NCBI GenBank assembly: GCA_023451735.1
Contig: JAEXYH010000053.1
Location: forward strand, 1-64,000
Source: Pseudomonadota bacterium
GTDB lineage: Bacteria > Pseudomonadota > Alphaproteobacteria > Rhizobiales > Rhizobiaceae
Direction: 5' to 3'
Length of the DNA: 64,000 nt
In this document: positions 1 to 8,607 of the stretch, piece by piece
Layout of the letters: the number at the start of each line of letters is the position of its first letter
Numbering within the stretch: position 1 is the first letter of the stretch
The notes under the pieces: generated by a model
The model's database searches: none
The model's input: only the letters and a program-made list of their open reading frames with translations
Told to the model about the DNA's origin: nothing
Position numbers and translations under genes: made by a program

Positions 1-190
1 TCATCGGATTACGATCCTCGCGTGCCGGCATATAGCGCAGCGTGAATGCCGGACCGACCATGTTACGGCCCTTCGGTCGAACCGGTCGCACATCCTGGAT
101 CGTCTGGTTCTTCAGGCCGCGCTTGTACAGCGCCGAGCACAGCGTCGCGACGGATACGCCCATCAGTTTTTCACGGGTTACGGGGTTCAT
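1..190 (-). CDS. RraA-like family protein (C-terminus outside window)
   Basis: Only the first 63 codons are present, starting at an ATG at 190 behind a strong GAGGAGA ribosome site; the gene runs off the left edge. The readable N-terminus (MNPVTREKLMGVSVATLCSA..., then VGPAFTLRYMPARED) matches the start of RraA-like/4-hydroxy-4-methyl-2-oxoglutarate aldolase-like proteins. Family members next to sugar-acid dehydratases are usually metal-dependent lyases or aldolases rather than true RNase E regulators. It is the last visible gene of the operon tctC-tctB-tctA-dehydratase, 20 bp after the dehydratase, so a role in processing the dehydrated keto acid is inferred. The catalytic part cannot be seen. 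Confidence 0.7.
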   Translation of the reverse strand, partial: MNPVTREKLMGVSVATLCSALYKRGLKNQTIQDVRPVRPKGRNMVGPAFTLRYMPAREDRNPM

Positions 191-210
191 TGTCTCTCCT
201 CGACGCTTCA

Positions 211-1950
211 TCAGTTGATCACCGGCTCGGACACCTTGGCGCCGAACTCGGTCTTCAGGAAATCGAAGTCACAGCCCTTGTCGGCCTGTTCGATATGCTT
301 GGTAAACATGAAGCCATAACCACGCTCGTAGTGCGGCTCGGGCGGCATCCATGCCGCCTTGCGCGCAGCCAGCTCCTCGTCGGACACCAGCATGTTGAGG
401 CTGCGTGCAGGAATATCCAGCTCCACCATGTCGCCGGTCTTCAGCAGCGCCAGCGGCCCGCCGACGAATGCTTCCGGCGAGGCATGCAGCACGCAGGCGC
501 CGAAACTGGTGCCAGACATGCGGGCATCGGAAATCCGCACCATGTCGCGAAGACCGAGTTTCAACAAAGCCTTCGGCATCGGGATCATTCCCCATTCCGG
601 CATGCCCGGCCCACCCTGCGGCCCTGCATTGCGCAGCACCAGCACCGTTTCCGGCGTCAGCGGATAATCGGGATCATCGATGATCGTCTTCAGTTCCGGA
701 TAGCTGTCCGCCACCAGCGCCGGGCCGGTATGCTTGTGGAATTTCGGATCGCAGGCCGCCGGCTTGATCACCGCGCCGTCCGGGCAGAGATTGCCCTTCA
801 GCACCGCGAGCGATCCTTCGTGATAGACGGGATTGGATAGCGGCCGGATGACATCCTCGTTCCAGATCTTCACATCCTCCAGCCCATCCGTAAGCGGCTT
901 GCCGGTAACCGTGATCGCACTCGGATCGAGCTTGTCGCCGAGCTGCTTCATCAGGGCGCGGAGGCCTCCGGCATAAAAAAAGTCTTCCATCAGATAGGTG
1001 GTACCGGAAGGGCGAATGTTGGCGATGACAGGCGTCGTGCGGCCTATCCGGTCGAGATCGTCGAGTTCCAGCGGTACACCGGCGCGGCGCGCCATGGCGA
1101 TCAGGTGGATGATAGCATTGGTCGAACAGCCAGTCGCCATCGCCACCGTCACCGCATTGTTGACTGCCGCCGGCGTGATCACTTTGTCGGGCGTCAGATC
1201 TTCCCACACCATTTCGACGACCCGCCGCCCGCAGGTGGCGGACATGCGCTGGTGGTTGGCATCCGCTGCCGGGATGGAAGAGGCATTCGGAAGCGTGAGC
1301 CCCATCCCCTCGGCAATCGCCGTCATGGTGGAGGCCGTGCCCATGGTCATGCAGTGACCGTAGCTGCGGGCAATGCCGCCCTCGATCCCCTGCCACTCCT
1401 CTTTGGAGATCGTGCCGGCGCGCCGCTCATCCCAATACTTGAACCCGTCGGTGCCCGACCCCAAAGCCTTGCCGGCGTAATTGCCGCGCAGCATCGGCCC
1501 GGCCGGGAGGTAGATGAAAGGAATGCCCATCGACACCGCGCCCATGACGAGCCCAGGCGTAGTCTTGTCGCAGCCGCCCATCAGCACCGCGCCGTCGATC
1601 GGGTGAGAGCGCAGCAGTTCCTCCGTCTCCATCGCCAGCATGTTGCGGTAGAGCATGGTCGTCGGTTTGACGAAATTTTCAGACAGGGACAGCGCCGGCA
1701 GTTCCATCGGAAAGCCGCCTGCCTGCAGCACGCCGCGCTTCACCCATTCCGCCCTTTCACGGAAATGCATGTGACAGGGCTGCGCATCCGACCATGTGTT
1801 GATGATCGCGATGATCGGCCGCCCTTCCCAGTCTTCCGGGGCGTACCCCATCTGCATTGTGCGTGACCGATGTCCGAACGACCGCTGGTCATCCGGCATC
1901 ATCCAGCGCGCCGAGCGCAGCTCTTCATAAGTCTTCTTTCTGCCTGCCAT
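211..1950 (-). CDS. IlvD/Edd family sugar-acid dehydratase, L-arabinonate dehydratase type
   Basis: A 579-residue member of the IlvD/Edd dehydratases, which use an Fe-S cluster and Mg2+ to remove water from sugar acids and give 2-keto-3-deoxy acids. The three cluster cysteines are visible at 59 (DAQPCH), 127 (GGCDKT) and 200 (YGHC), the spacing known for the rhizobial L-arabinonate dehydratase. The catalytic serine lies in SDARMSGTSFG at about residue 479. The ATG at 1950 follows a GGGAG site, 48 bp after tctA. Its place downstream of a tripartite acid transporter suggests the transporter imports the acid it dehydrates. Family paralogs also take fuconate, xylonate or galactonate, so the exact substrate is open. 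Confidence 0.85.
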   Translation of the reverse strand: MAGRKKTYEELRSARWMMPDDQRSFGHRSRTMQMGYAPEDWEGRPIIAIINTWSDAQPCHMHFRERAEWVKRGVLQAGGFPMELPALSLSENFVKPTTMLYRNMLAMETEELLRSHPIDGAVLMGGCDKTTPGLVMGAVSMGIPFIYLPAGPMLRGNYAGKALGSGTDGFKYWDERRAGTISKEEWQGIEGGIARSYGHCMTMGTASTMTAIAEGMGLTLPNASSIPAADANHQRMSATCGRRVVEMVWEDLTPDKVITPAAVNNAVTVAMATGCSTNAIIHLIAMARRAGVPLELDDLDRIGRTTPVIANIRPSGTTYLMEDFFYAGGLRALMKQLGDKLDPSAITVTGKPLTDGLEDVKIWNEDVIRPLSNPVYHEGSLAVLKGNLCPDGAVIKPAACDPKFHKHTGPALVADSYPELKTIIDDPDYPLTPETVLVLRNAGPQGGPGMPEWGMIPMPKALLKLGLRDMVRISDARMSGTSFGACVLHASPEAFVGGPLALLKTGDMVELDIPARSLNMLVSDEELAARKAAWMPPEPHYERGYGFMFTKHIEQADKGCDFDFLKTEFGAKVSEPVIN

Positions 1951-1998
1951 TCCAAACTCCCGTGCCCAAAGGCACTCCTCCGGGACCAGACCGGTCCG

Positions 1999-3498
1999 TT
2001 ATTCCGTGAAAGCCTCTTCGCGCTTGCGGCTGATGCTCGGCGACAAGACGAGCACCAGAACCACGACGGCGAAAATCAGCAGCGAGAGGCTGAGCGGGCT
2101 GCGCACAAAGATCGACGGATCGCCCTGGCTGATCAGCATCGCACGCCTCAAGTTTTCCTCGAGCATCGGCCCGAGAATGAAGCCCAGGAGCAGTGGTGCC
2201 GGCTCGAAGCGCATCTTGGAAAGCGCAAAACCGATGACGCTGAAGCCTGCCATGACGAAGACGTCGAAGACGCTGTTGTTGATGCTGTAGGCGCCGATGC
2301 AGCAGAAGCCGATGATGGCGGGAAAAAGCAGGTGGTACGGCACGGTCAGCATCCGCACCCAGAGACCGATGAGCGGCAGGTTGAGGATGACGAGCATTAG
2401 ATTGCCCGACCACATGGAGACGATCATGCCCCAGAACAGCTCCGGCTCGTCTGAAATCACGTTCGGCCCGGGCGTGATGCCCTGGATGATCATCGCACCT
2501 ACCATCAGCGCCATGACCGGATTGCCGGGAATGCCGAGCGTCAGCATCGGGATGAACGAGGTTTGCGCACCGGCATTATTAGCCGATTCCGGTGCAGCAA
2601 CGCCCTCGATCGCTCCCTTGCCGAATTCGGCCCTATTGGGGGAGACACGCTTTTCCACTGCATAGGACGCAAACGAGGCAAGCATTGCCCCTCCCCCCGG
2701 GAGCACGCCGAGGAAGGACCCGAGCGCCGTGCCGCGCAGAACGGGTGCGATGATCCGCTTGAAATCCTCCTTTGTCAGCATAAGCCCGGTCACGCGCTTG
2801 ACACCCACCGAACGCTCATGTTCGCTTTCCAGGTTGCGCAGGATCTCGCAGATGCCGAAGATACCCATACTGACGGCGACGAAGTTCAGCCCGTCGTAAA
2901 GCTCCGGGATATCGAAGACATAACGCGGCGTACCGCTCTCCACGTCGGTGCCGACCGTGCCGAGGATCAATCCGAAGACAATCATCGCGAAGGCTTTGAG
3001 CAGCGAACCGCTGGCAAGCGCCACCGATGCGACGAGACCCAGCACCATCAGCGAGAAATATTCGGCCGGCCCGAAATTCAGCGCCACCGCGGCAAGCGGC
3101 GGAGCGGCGACGGCAAGCAGGATGGTTGCCACGCTGCCGGCAAAGAAGGAGCCCAGGGCGGCTGTGGCCAAGGCGGCGCCAGCGCGGCCGTTACGCGCCA
3201 TCTGGTAACCGTCGATCGCGGTGACAACGGACGAGCTTTCGCCGGGAAGATTGATGAGTACGGCGGTGGTCGAGCCGCCATATTGCGCGCCGTAAAAGAT
3301 ACCGGCCAGCATGATCAGCGCCGATTCCGGCGGCAGGCCGAAGGTGATCGGCAGAAGCATGGCTATGGTGGCGGTTGGTCCAAGCCCAGGCAGGACGCCG
3401 ATCGCCGTGCCGAGAAGACAGCCGATGAAGCCGTAGAACAGGTTCATCGGCATAAAGGCGGTCGAGGCGCCGAGCCAGAGATTAGCGAAGATATCCAT
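1999..3498 (-). CDS. tctA: Tripartite tricarboxylate transporter large permease, TctA family
   Basis: A very hydrophobic protein of 499 residues with about eleven to twelve membrane segments and the TctA signature GVLPGLGPTATIAMLLP near the N-terminus. TctA is the large inner-membrane subunit of TTT secondary transporters, which use an ion gradient and a periplasmic TctC receptor to import carboxylates. An upstream in-frame ATG would start at 3567 inside tctB; I chose the ATG at 3498 (MDIFANLWLG), which lies 38 bp after the tctB stop and begins at the conserved family N-terminus. Context points to a sugar acid rather than citrate, but that is inference. Confidence 0.9.
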   Translation of the reverse strand: MDIFANLWLGASTAFMPMNLFYGFIGCLLGTAIGVLPGLGPTATIAMLLPITFGLPPESALIMLAGIFYGAQYGGSTTAVLINLPGESSSVVTAIDGYQMARNGRAGAALATAALGSFFAGSVATILLAVAAPPLAAVALNFGPAEYFSLMVLGLVASVALASGSLLKAFAMIVFGLILGTVGTDVESGTPRYVFDIPELYDGLNFVAVSMGIFGICEILRNLESEHERSVGVKRVTGLMLTKEDFKRIIAPVLRGTALGSFLGVLPGGGAMLASFASYAVEKRVSPNRAEFGKGAIEGVAAPESANNAGAQTSFIPMLTLGIPGNPVMALMVGAMIIQGITPGPNVISDEPELFWGMIVSMWSGNLMLVILNLPLIGLWVRMLTVPYHLLFPAIIGFCCIGAYSINNSVFDVFVMAGFSVIGFALSKMRFEPAPLLLGFILGPMLEENLRRAMLISQGDPSIFVRSPLSLSLLIFAVVVLVLVLSPSISRKREEAFTE

Positions 3499-3536
3499 AA
3501 ACAATCCAATCCGGTTTCGCGGTTGGCAGGCGAGTT

Positions 3537-4016
3537 CTAGAAGAGGTCGCCGATGAAGGGGATCCAAGGTCCGAAGGCCGAGACGGGAAGCGACAGAAGC
3601 TTGGTGAACAGCAGGACCGAACAGACCGAGAGAAACAGCCCGAGCAGGATCGAATGCCGCCAGTTGGCATAGCGGCTGGCGGTCGCCACCCCGATGATGA
3701 GCAGGAACATGGTTGGCGCAAGGCCTAGCCCGGCCAGCAGGAGACCAAAGCCGACAGGCCCGAGGATCACCAGGAAATAGGCCTTCCAGTTCCAGCTTTC
3801 CGGCTCGCCCTCTTCCGCATCCACAATCAGCGACTGCGCGATGATCAGCGCACCGATCACCATCAGGAGAAGGCTGAGCATGGTTGGAAAATAGCCCGGC
3901 CCCATCTGGAAGGAGTTGCCGACTTCGAGTTCGCGGCCGAACCAGATGAACAGGAGGCCGACACAGATCATCGTTACGCCGCCGACGAAGTCGCGGCCGT
4001 TTCTAATTTTCAGCAT
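3537..4016 (-). CDS. tctB: Tripartite tricarboxylate transporter small permease, TctB family
   Basis: 159 residues with four predicted membrane segments (starting around 12, 44, 77 and 120) and the usual TctB length. It is the small membrane subunit that works with TctA. It is the middle gene of tctC-tctB-tctA, 62 bp after tctC. TctB proteins are poorly conserved, so the call rests on topology, size and position. Confidence 0.85.
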   Translation of the reverse strand: MLKIRNGRDFVGGVTMICVGLLFIWFGRELEVGNSFQMGPGYFPTMLSLLLMVIGALIIAQSLIVDAEEGEPESWNWKAYFLVILGPVGFGLLLAGLGLAPTMFLLIIGVATASRYANWRHSILLGLFLSVCSVLLFTKLLSLPVSAFGPWIPFIGDLF

Positions 4017-4078
4017 GGCATGATACTCGCGTGTGAAAGATATGCCGGCCGGTGCTCAGGCCCGGCCGGCAGATTGCC

Positions 4079-5059
4079 TCACTGCAGTGGCACGTTGGCA
4101 GCCTTGATGACTTCGGCCCACTTGGCCGTTTCCGCATCGATAAAGGCCTTGAACTCCTCCGACGTATTGCCGACCGGGGTCACGCCCATGGCCTTGAGTT
4201 TTTCCTGCATAGCCGGCTCGGCGATGATCGCCTGCACTTCCTTGCTCAGCTTTTCGACGATTTCCGGCGGCGTGCCGGGAGGAGCAAAGAGACCATGCCA
4301 CGAAGTCGCCTCGAAGCCGGGAATGACGCTTGCCATGGTCGGCACGTCGGGCAGCAGCGCCGCCTTTTCCAGGCTCGTCACGGCAAGCGCCTTTACCTTG
4401 CCCGCCTTCACCTGCTGGGCTGCCGTCGGGATATTGTCGAACATCATATCCACATGGCCGGCCACGACATCAAGGATTGCCTGGCTGCTACCCTTGTAGG
4501 GCACATGGGTGATCTTGATGCCGGCCTTGGTGGCGAGAAGCTCGCCCGCCAGGTGGATCGAGGTGCCGACACCCGAGGAAGCATAGGTATGCTTGCCTGG
4601 CTCGGTCTTGAGGAAGGCGATCAGTTCCTCGACATTGTTCGCCTTGATCTTGTCCGGGTTGACGACAAGCACGTTCGGCAGGCTGGCGATCAGCGAGATC
4701 GGTGCAAAACCCTTTTCCTTGTCGTAAGGCAGGGTCTTGTAGAGCGTCTGGTTGATCGCATTGGAGCTGACCGTGCCCATGCCGATCGTATAGCCGTCCG
4801 GCTTCGAGCGGGCGAGATCGCCGAGACCGATATTGCCACCGGCGCCCGGCTTGTTCTCGACGATGAAACGCTGGCCGAGCCGCTTGTCGAGTTCCTCTGC
4901 CACAAGACGACCAAACGTATCGGTATTGCCGCCGGCGGCGAACGGCACAACCACAGTGACGGTCTTGGTCGGATAATCCTGCGCATAACTCGCCTGAAGG
5001 CCGGTTGCACAGATCGCGGCCGTAACGGCCGCAAACGTCATGAAACGCTTGAGCTTCAT
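4079..5059 (-). CDS. tctC: Tripartite tricarboxylate transporter receptor, TctC/Bug family
   Basis: 326 residues with a classic signal peptide (MKLKRFMTFAAVTAAICATGLQ, cleavage near SYAQ) followed by the Bug-family opening DYPTKTVTVVVPFAAGGNTDTFGR. It is the periplasmic receptor that hands substrate to TctAB. A longer reading frame begins at 5098, but the ATG at 5059 has a perfect GGAGG site 7-8 nt upstream and starts exactly at the signal peptide, so it was chosen. It is the first gene of the operon and faces a LacI-type regulator. Ligands of Bug receptors cannot be read from sequence; neighbours suggest a sugar acid. Confidence 0.9.
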   Translation of the reverse strand: MKLKRFMTFAAVTAAICATGLQASYAQDYPTKTVTVVVPFAAGGNTDTFGRLVAEELDKRLGQRFIVENKPGAGGNIGLGDLARSKPDGYTIGMGTVSSNAINQTLYKTLPYDKEKGFAPISLIASLPNVLVVNPDKIKANNVEELIAFLKTEPGKHTYASSGVGTSIHLAGELLATKAGIKITHVPYKGSSQAILDVVAGHVDMMFDNIPTAAQQVKAGKVKALAVTSLEKAALLPDVPTMASVIPGFEATSWHGLFAPPGTPPEIVEKLSKEVQAIIAEPAMQEKLKAMGVTPVGNTSEEFKAFIDAETAKWAEVIKAANVPLQ

Positions 5060-5131
5060 ACTATTTCCTCCACTTGCCCGGCCTCCTGCCGGTCCCACTC
5101 ACCACCCTTCGAGACCCTCCTGACGAAGAAA

Positions 5132-5145
5132 TGGAAGCGCTTTCA
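5132..5145. promoter_or_regulatory. Candidate LacI-family operator upstream of tctC
   Basis: TGGAAGCGCTTTCA is a near-perfect 14-bp dyad centred on CGCG/AGCGCT, the classic core of LacI/GntR-family operators. It lies 73 bp upstream of the tctC start. Binding by the divergent regulator at 5299 is inferred from position. Confidence 0.6.
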
Positions 5146-5263
5146 TTGTAACTTCAAAATTCCATGCTGCAACCACTGGAGGAAAATTTTAAATTCAATA
5201 ATATCATCATATTATTCCGTCAATTACGAAAATTTGCATATCGGCACTTGATTGAAATGGAAA

Positions 5264-5278
5264 TGAAAGCGTAACTCA
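5264..5278. promoter_or_regulatory. Second operator-like half site next to the LacI-type gene
   Basis: TGAAAGCGTAACTCA repeats one half (TGAAAGCG) of the dyad at 5132-5145, with a weak second half (ACTCA). It lies 21 bp before the regulator ATG, a position suited to autoregulation or to looping with the first site. Confidence 0.35.
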
Positions 5279-5298
5279 TTTCAGCAAGGATCTCGATC

Positions 5299-6324
5299 AT
5301 GGCCGACAACGAAAAGAATAAACATAACCCGACGAATGGTCCGGTCACGCTCGCCGACATCGCAAAACTCGCAGGCGTCTCGCCCGTCACGGTCTCGCGC
5401 GCGATCAACACGCCCGCTCTGGTCAAGCCGCGCACACTGGAAGCCATTGAGCGCGTGATCGCGAAAACGGGTTATGTACCCAATCTGCTGGCCGGCGGCC
5501 TCGCATCCCGAAAGACCCGGCTGATCGCCGCAATCGTCCCTTCAGTGGCCAGCACAATCTTTGCGGAAACCATCGAAGGGCTGAATGCCGAACTCGTTGC
5601 AGCCGGCTATCAGCTTCTGCTTGGCCTTTCCGGCTACGATCTGGGTCGCGAGCTTGAACTGACCCGTGCCATTCTGGCCCGCCGTCCCGACGGGATCATT
5701 CTGACCGGCATTACGCATATGAAGGAAACCCGCGCGATGCTCACGGGCGCGGGGCTGCCGATCGTCGAGATATGGGATTCCACACCTTCGCCGCTCGATA
5801 CTGCGGTCGGCTTCTCGCATGCGGCGGTCGGTGCACTTGTGGCGGAACATCTGCTGATCCGGGGCTATGATCGCTATGCGCAGGTCGGCGCCAACGACCC
5901 GCGTGCCGTCCAGCGCCGCGATGGCTTCGTCAACCGCCTGAGAGGAATCTCCGAGGTCGAACTGCCGGAATTGGAAATGAATTCGCCCTCCACTTTCCGA
6001 GACGGGCGCGTGGCGATGGCGCAGCTTCTCGACAGAGGAAAAGGCTCGCTCGGCGTGTTCTGCTCGTCGGACGTCGTCGCCCATGGCGCGCTGGCCGAAG
6101 CCCATGCCCGCGGTTGCCGATTGCCGGAGGATCTGGCGATCATAGGGTTCGGAGATTTCGACTTCGCGTCCCACACTCATCCGCCACTGACAACGGTGCG
6201 CATCGATCGCCGCGATATCGGCACCAAGGCGGCCCGGTCAATTCTCAGGAAGATTGATGGCGACGAGAATGTGGAATCGATGGTCACCATAGATTTCCAC
6301 ATCGTTGCCCGTGGTACCGCCTGA
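5299..6324 (+). CDS. LacI family transcriptional regulator
   Basis: 341 residues. The N-terminal LacI helix-turn-helix and hinge are clear at about 16-70 (VTLADIAKLAGVSPVTVSRAI, then the LLAGGLASRKT hinge), followed by a periplasmic-binding-protein-like effector domain (LIAAIVPSV... to the end). The protein resembles the gluconate-type GntR branch of the family. It is divergent from tctCBA-dehydratase and separated by about 240 bp holding two operator-like sites, so it most likely controls that operon in response to a sugar acid. The fold is certain; the effector is unknown. Confidence 0.9.
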   Translation: MADNEKNKHNPTNGPVTLADIAKLAGVSPVTVSRAINTPALVKPRTLEAIERVIAKTGYVPNLLAGGLASRKTRLIAAIVPSVASTIFAETIEGLNAELVAAGYQLLLGLSGYDLGRELELTRAILARRPDGIILTGITHMKETRAMLTGAGLPIVEIWDSTPSPLDTAVGFSHAAVGALVAEHLLIRGYDRYAQVGANDPRAVQRRDGFVNRLRGISEVELPELEMNSPSTFRDGRVAMAQLLDRGKGSLGVFCSSDVVAHGALAEAHARGCRLPEDLAIIGFGDFDFASHTHPPLTTVRIDRRDIGTKAARSILRKIDGDENVESMVTIDFHIVARGTA

Positions 6325-6335
6325 CTTCAGATCAA

Positions 6336-7505
6336 TCAGGGCCGCTTGCCGAATTCCGCCGTGCCCCGCGTCCAGTGACCCGCCTGTTCAGACAGCGTGA
6401 TCCCCAGCCCCGGCCGGTTCGGCACGAGCATGCGACCGTCCCTGATCTCCAGCCGCTCGTTGAACAGCGGATCGAGCCAGTCGAAATGCTCCACCCACGG
6501 CTCGAGTTCGTAGGCTGCGGCCAGGTGGAGGTGGATTTCCATGGCGAAATGTGGCGCAAGCTGCAGCTTCTTCGCTTCCGCTAGTGCGCAGATCTTGAGG
6601 AACTGCGTGATGCCGCCGACGCGCGGCGCATCCGGCTGAATGAAATCGACGGAATTGTTCTGGATCAGCGCGATATGCTCCAGCACGCTCGCCAGCATCT
6701 CGCCAGTCGCGATCGGCGTGTCGAGCTGAGCGGCCAGCGCCGCATGTCCCTCGACGTCATAGGCATCAAGGGGTTCTTCGATCCAGGTCAGGTGATAGGG
6801 CTCCATCAGCCGGCCGAAGCGCATGGCGCTCGGGCGGTCCCATTGCTGGTTTGCGTCGACCATCATCGCCGCTCTGCCGCCGATCCGGTCATGCACGGCC
6901 GCGACACGCTTCAGATCGACCGCCATATCCGGCTGTCCGACCTTGATCTTGATGCCGCCAATACCAGCCGCGATCGACTGCTCGACATTGTTGAGAACTT
7001 CCTCGATCGGCGAGGAAAGGAAGCCACCGGATGTATTGTAGCAGCGCACGCTGTCACGATGAGCGCCGAGCAGTTTCGCCAAAGGCAGGCCGGCGCGTTT
7101 GGCCTTCAGGTCCCACAGCGCCACGTCGAAGGCGGCAATCGCCTGCACCGCAAGCCCGCTGCGCCCGACGGAAGCGCCTGCCCAGCAAAGCTTGTTCCAC
7201 AGCTTGCCGATATCGTTCGGATCCTCGCCGATCAGCACATTGGCGATTTCCTTGGCATGCTCATACTGTCCCGGTCCGCCCGCGCGTTTGGAATAGCTGA
7301 AGCCGATACCGCTATGGCCGTTCTTCGTCTCGATTTCGGCAAACAGGAATGCCACTTCCGTCAACGGCTTCTGCCGCCCGGTCAAAACCTTGGCATCGCT
7401 GATCGGGGTCTTCAGCGGCAGGAAGATGGACGAAAGCTTGATCCAGGCGATGCTGTCTGCTTCGACCGTTTTTTGCCCAACATGCGTCTTCGTCTGCGTG
7501 TCCAT
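6336..7505 (-). CDS. Enolase-superfamily acid-sugar dehydratase, L-talarate/galactarate dehydratase type
   Basis: 389 residues of the mandelate racemase subgroup. Catalytic Lys188 sits in KIKVG and its partner His319 in APHFAMEIH. Metal ligands are Asp217 (DANQQWD), Glu243 (IEEPLDAYD) and Glu269 (TGEM). PDAPRVGGITQF and PHFAMEIHLHLAAAY are typical of the talarate/galactarate dehydratase group, which abstracts the C2 proton of a hexarate and eliminates water. The ATG at 7505 follows GGTGGAGA. It is divergent from a LysR regulator and ends 11 bp from the convergent LacI-type gene. Other acid-sugar dehydratase specificities cannot be excluded. Confidence 0.75.
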   Translation of the reverse strand: MDTQTKTHVGQKTVEADSIAWIKLSSIFLPLKTPISDAKVLTGRQKPLTEVAFLFAEIETKNGHSGIGFSYSKRAGGPGQYEHAKEIANVLIGEDPNDIGKLWNKLCWAGASVGRSGLAVQAIAAFDVALWDLKAKRAGLPLAKLLGAHRDSVRCYNTSGGFLSSPIEEVLNNVEQSIAAGIGGIKIKVGQPDMAVDLKRVAAVHDRIGGRAAMMVDANQQWDRPSAMRFGRLMEPYHLTWIEEPLDAYDVEGHAALAAQLDTPIATGEMLASVLEHIALIQNNSVDFIQPDAPRVGGITQFLKICALAEAKKLQLAPHFAMEIHLHLAAAYELEPWVEHFDWLDPLFNERLEIRDGRMLVPNRPGLGITLSEQAGHWTRGTAEFGKRP

Positions 7506-7549
7506 ATATCTCCACCCGTGGTTTTCCGCCCGTGAAGGGCACCTCTCAA

Positions 7550-7598
7550 CTTGACCAATACCGTTGGGATCAAGTTAAGTCCAAATCGATTATTGACG
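7550..7598. promoter_or_regulatory. Two dyads in the LysR/dehydratase divergent promoter
   Basis: Two inverted repeats fill the 117-bp divergent gap. At 7550-7574 the arms are CTTGACC and GGATCAAG (one mismatch). At 7581-7598 a perfect repeat reads TATTGA-cgctca-TCAATA. Both contain T-N11-A type symmetry expected of LysR-family recognition and activation sites. Assignment to the regulator at 7623 rests on position. Confidence 0.5.
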
Positions 7599-7622
7599 CT
7601 CATCAATACAGGAATTGAATAG

Positions 7623-8504
7623 ATGCTGGACATGGGGCAGGTCAGGTCGTTTGTGGCGGTAGCTTCCGAGCTGAATTTCAGCCGCGCGGCCAGACGGCTT
7701 AACATGACCCAGCCTCCACTCAGCCGGCAGATCAGGCTGCTGGAACAGCAGCTAGACGTGATCCTGTTCGAGCGGAACAGCCGGCGTGTCACGTTGACCC
7801 CTGCGGGACACGCATTCCTCTCCGAGGCGCAAAAACTGCTTGCGCAAGGCGAGGCCGCCGTAACAGCGACGCGCCGTGCCGCGCGCGGCAGTGCGGGAAC
7901 GATCCGTATCGCTTTTGTCGGCGCGGCGACCTACGGCTTTCTGCCCGGCGTCATCGGTGCGGTTCGGGCGTCGGCACCACAGATAGAACTCGAACTGGTG
8001 CAGATGGAGACGACGGAACAGCTTCAGGCGATCAATGCCGGGGATGTCGATCTCGGCCTGTCGCGGCCGCTATCCGGGCAGCACCACCTTCAAAGTCTCT
8101 GCGTTTTCCGCGAGCAGATGATGCTTGCCATACCGAGATCCCATCCACTGGCTTCACGGCGACGGCCTTCCCTGTCGATGCTGAACGCCGAACCGTTCAT
8201 CATGTTCTCGGCCCAGGCCCGCTATCTGCATGACAAGCTGACGATGCTGATGGAGGACCATGCGATCGCACCCCGTATCGTTCAGAACATGACCCATTCG
8301 CAGGCCATCCTCTCGCTGGTCAGCGCCGGGATCGGACTGGCCATAGTGCCCGCGAGCACACAGAATGCCTGTTTCGACAATGTCGTTTTTCGCTCATTGG
8401 ATTTGCAGCAGGAATGCATCGCCGAACTTCACGCCATATGGAGCCCGGAAAACAGGAATCCGCTTTTGCCGGAAATCCGCAGTCTCGTATCGGCAGCCGT
8501 ATAG
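7623..8504 (+). CDS. LysR family transcriptional regulator
   Basis: 293 residues. The N-terminal LysR helix-turn-helix (residues about 3-62: QVRSFVAVASELNFSRAARRLNMTQPPLSRQIRLLEQQL) is followed by a substrate-binding domain from about residue 90 (GTIRIAFVGAATYGFLPGVI). It faces the acid-sugar dehydratase gene, the usual arrangement for a LysR protein that activates its divergent target and represses itself. Likely effector: the dehydratase substrate or product (inference). Confidence 0.92.
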   Translation: MLDMGQVRSFVAVASELNFSRAARRLNMTQPPLSRQIRLLEQQLDVILFERNSRRVTLTPAGHAFLSEAQKLLAQGEAAVTATRRAARGSAGTIRIAFVGAATYGFLPGVIGAVRASAPQIELELVQMETTEQLQAINAGDVDLGLSRPLSGQHHLQSLCVFREQMMLAIPRSHPLASRRRPSLSMLNAEPFIMFSAQARYLHDKLTMLMEDHAIAPRIVQNMTHSQAILSLVSAGIGLAIVPASTQNACFDNVVFRSLDLQQECIAELHAIWSPENRNPLLPEIRSLVSAAV

Positions 8505-8607
8505 CCCCCCCAATCCGCAAAAGGTTTCGGTGCGTCACTGCCCGTATCCGGAACGTTTGGTGGCCTGAGGGGTTGATTGCAGTCACCATCACGAAGAGGA
8601 TCGAAGC

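Noticed and set aside
46..840. 264-codon plus-strand frame across the dehydratase gene
   Set aside because: Antisense to a well-supported IlvD/Edd gene; composition (many His, Arg, Gln) is typical of shadow frames in high-GC DNA.
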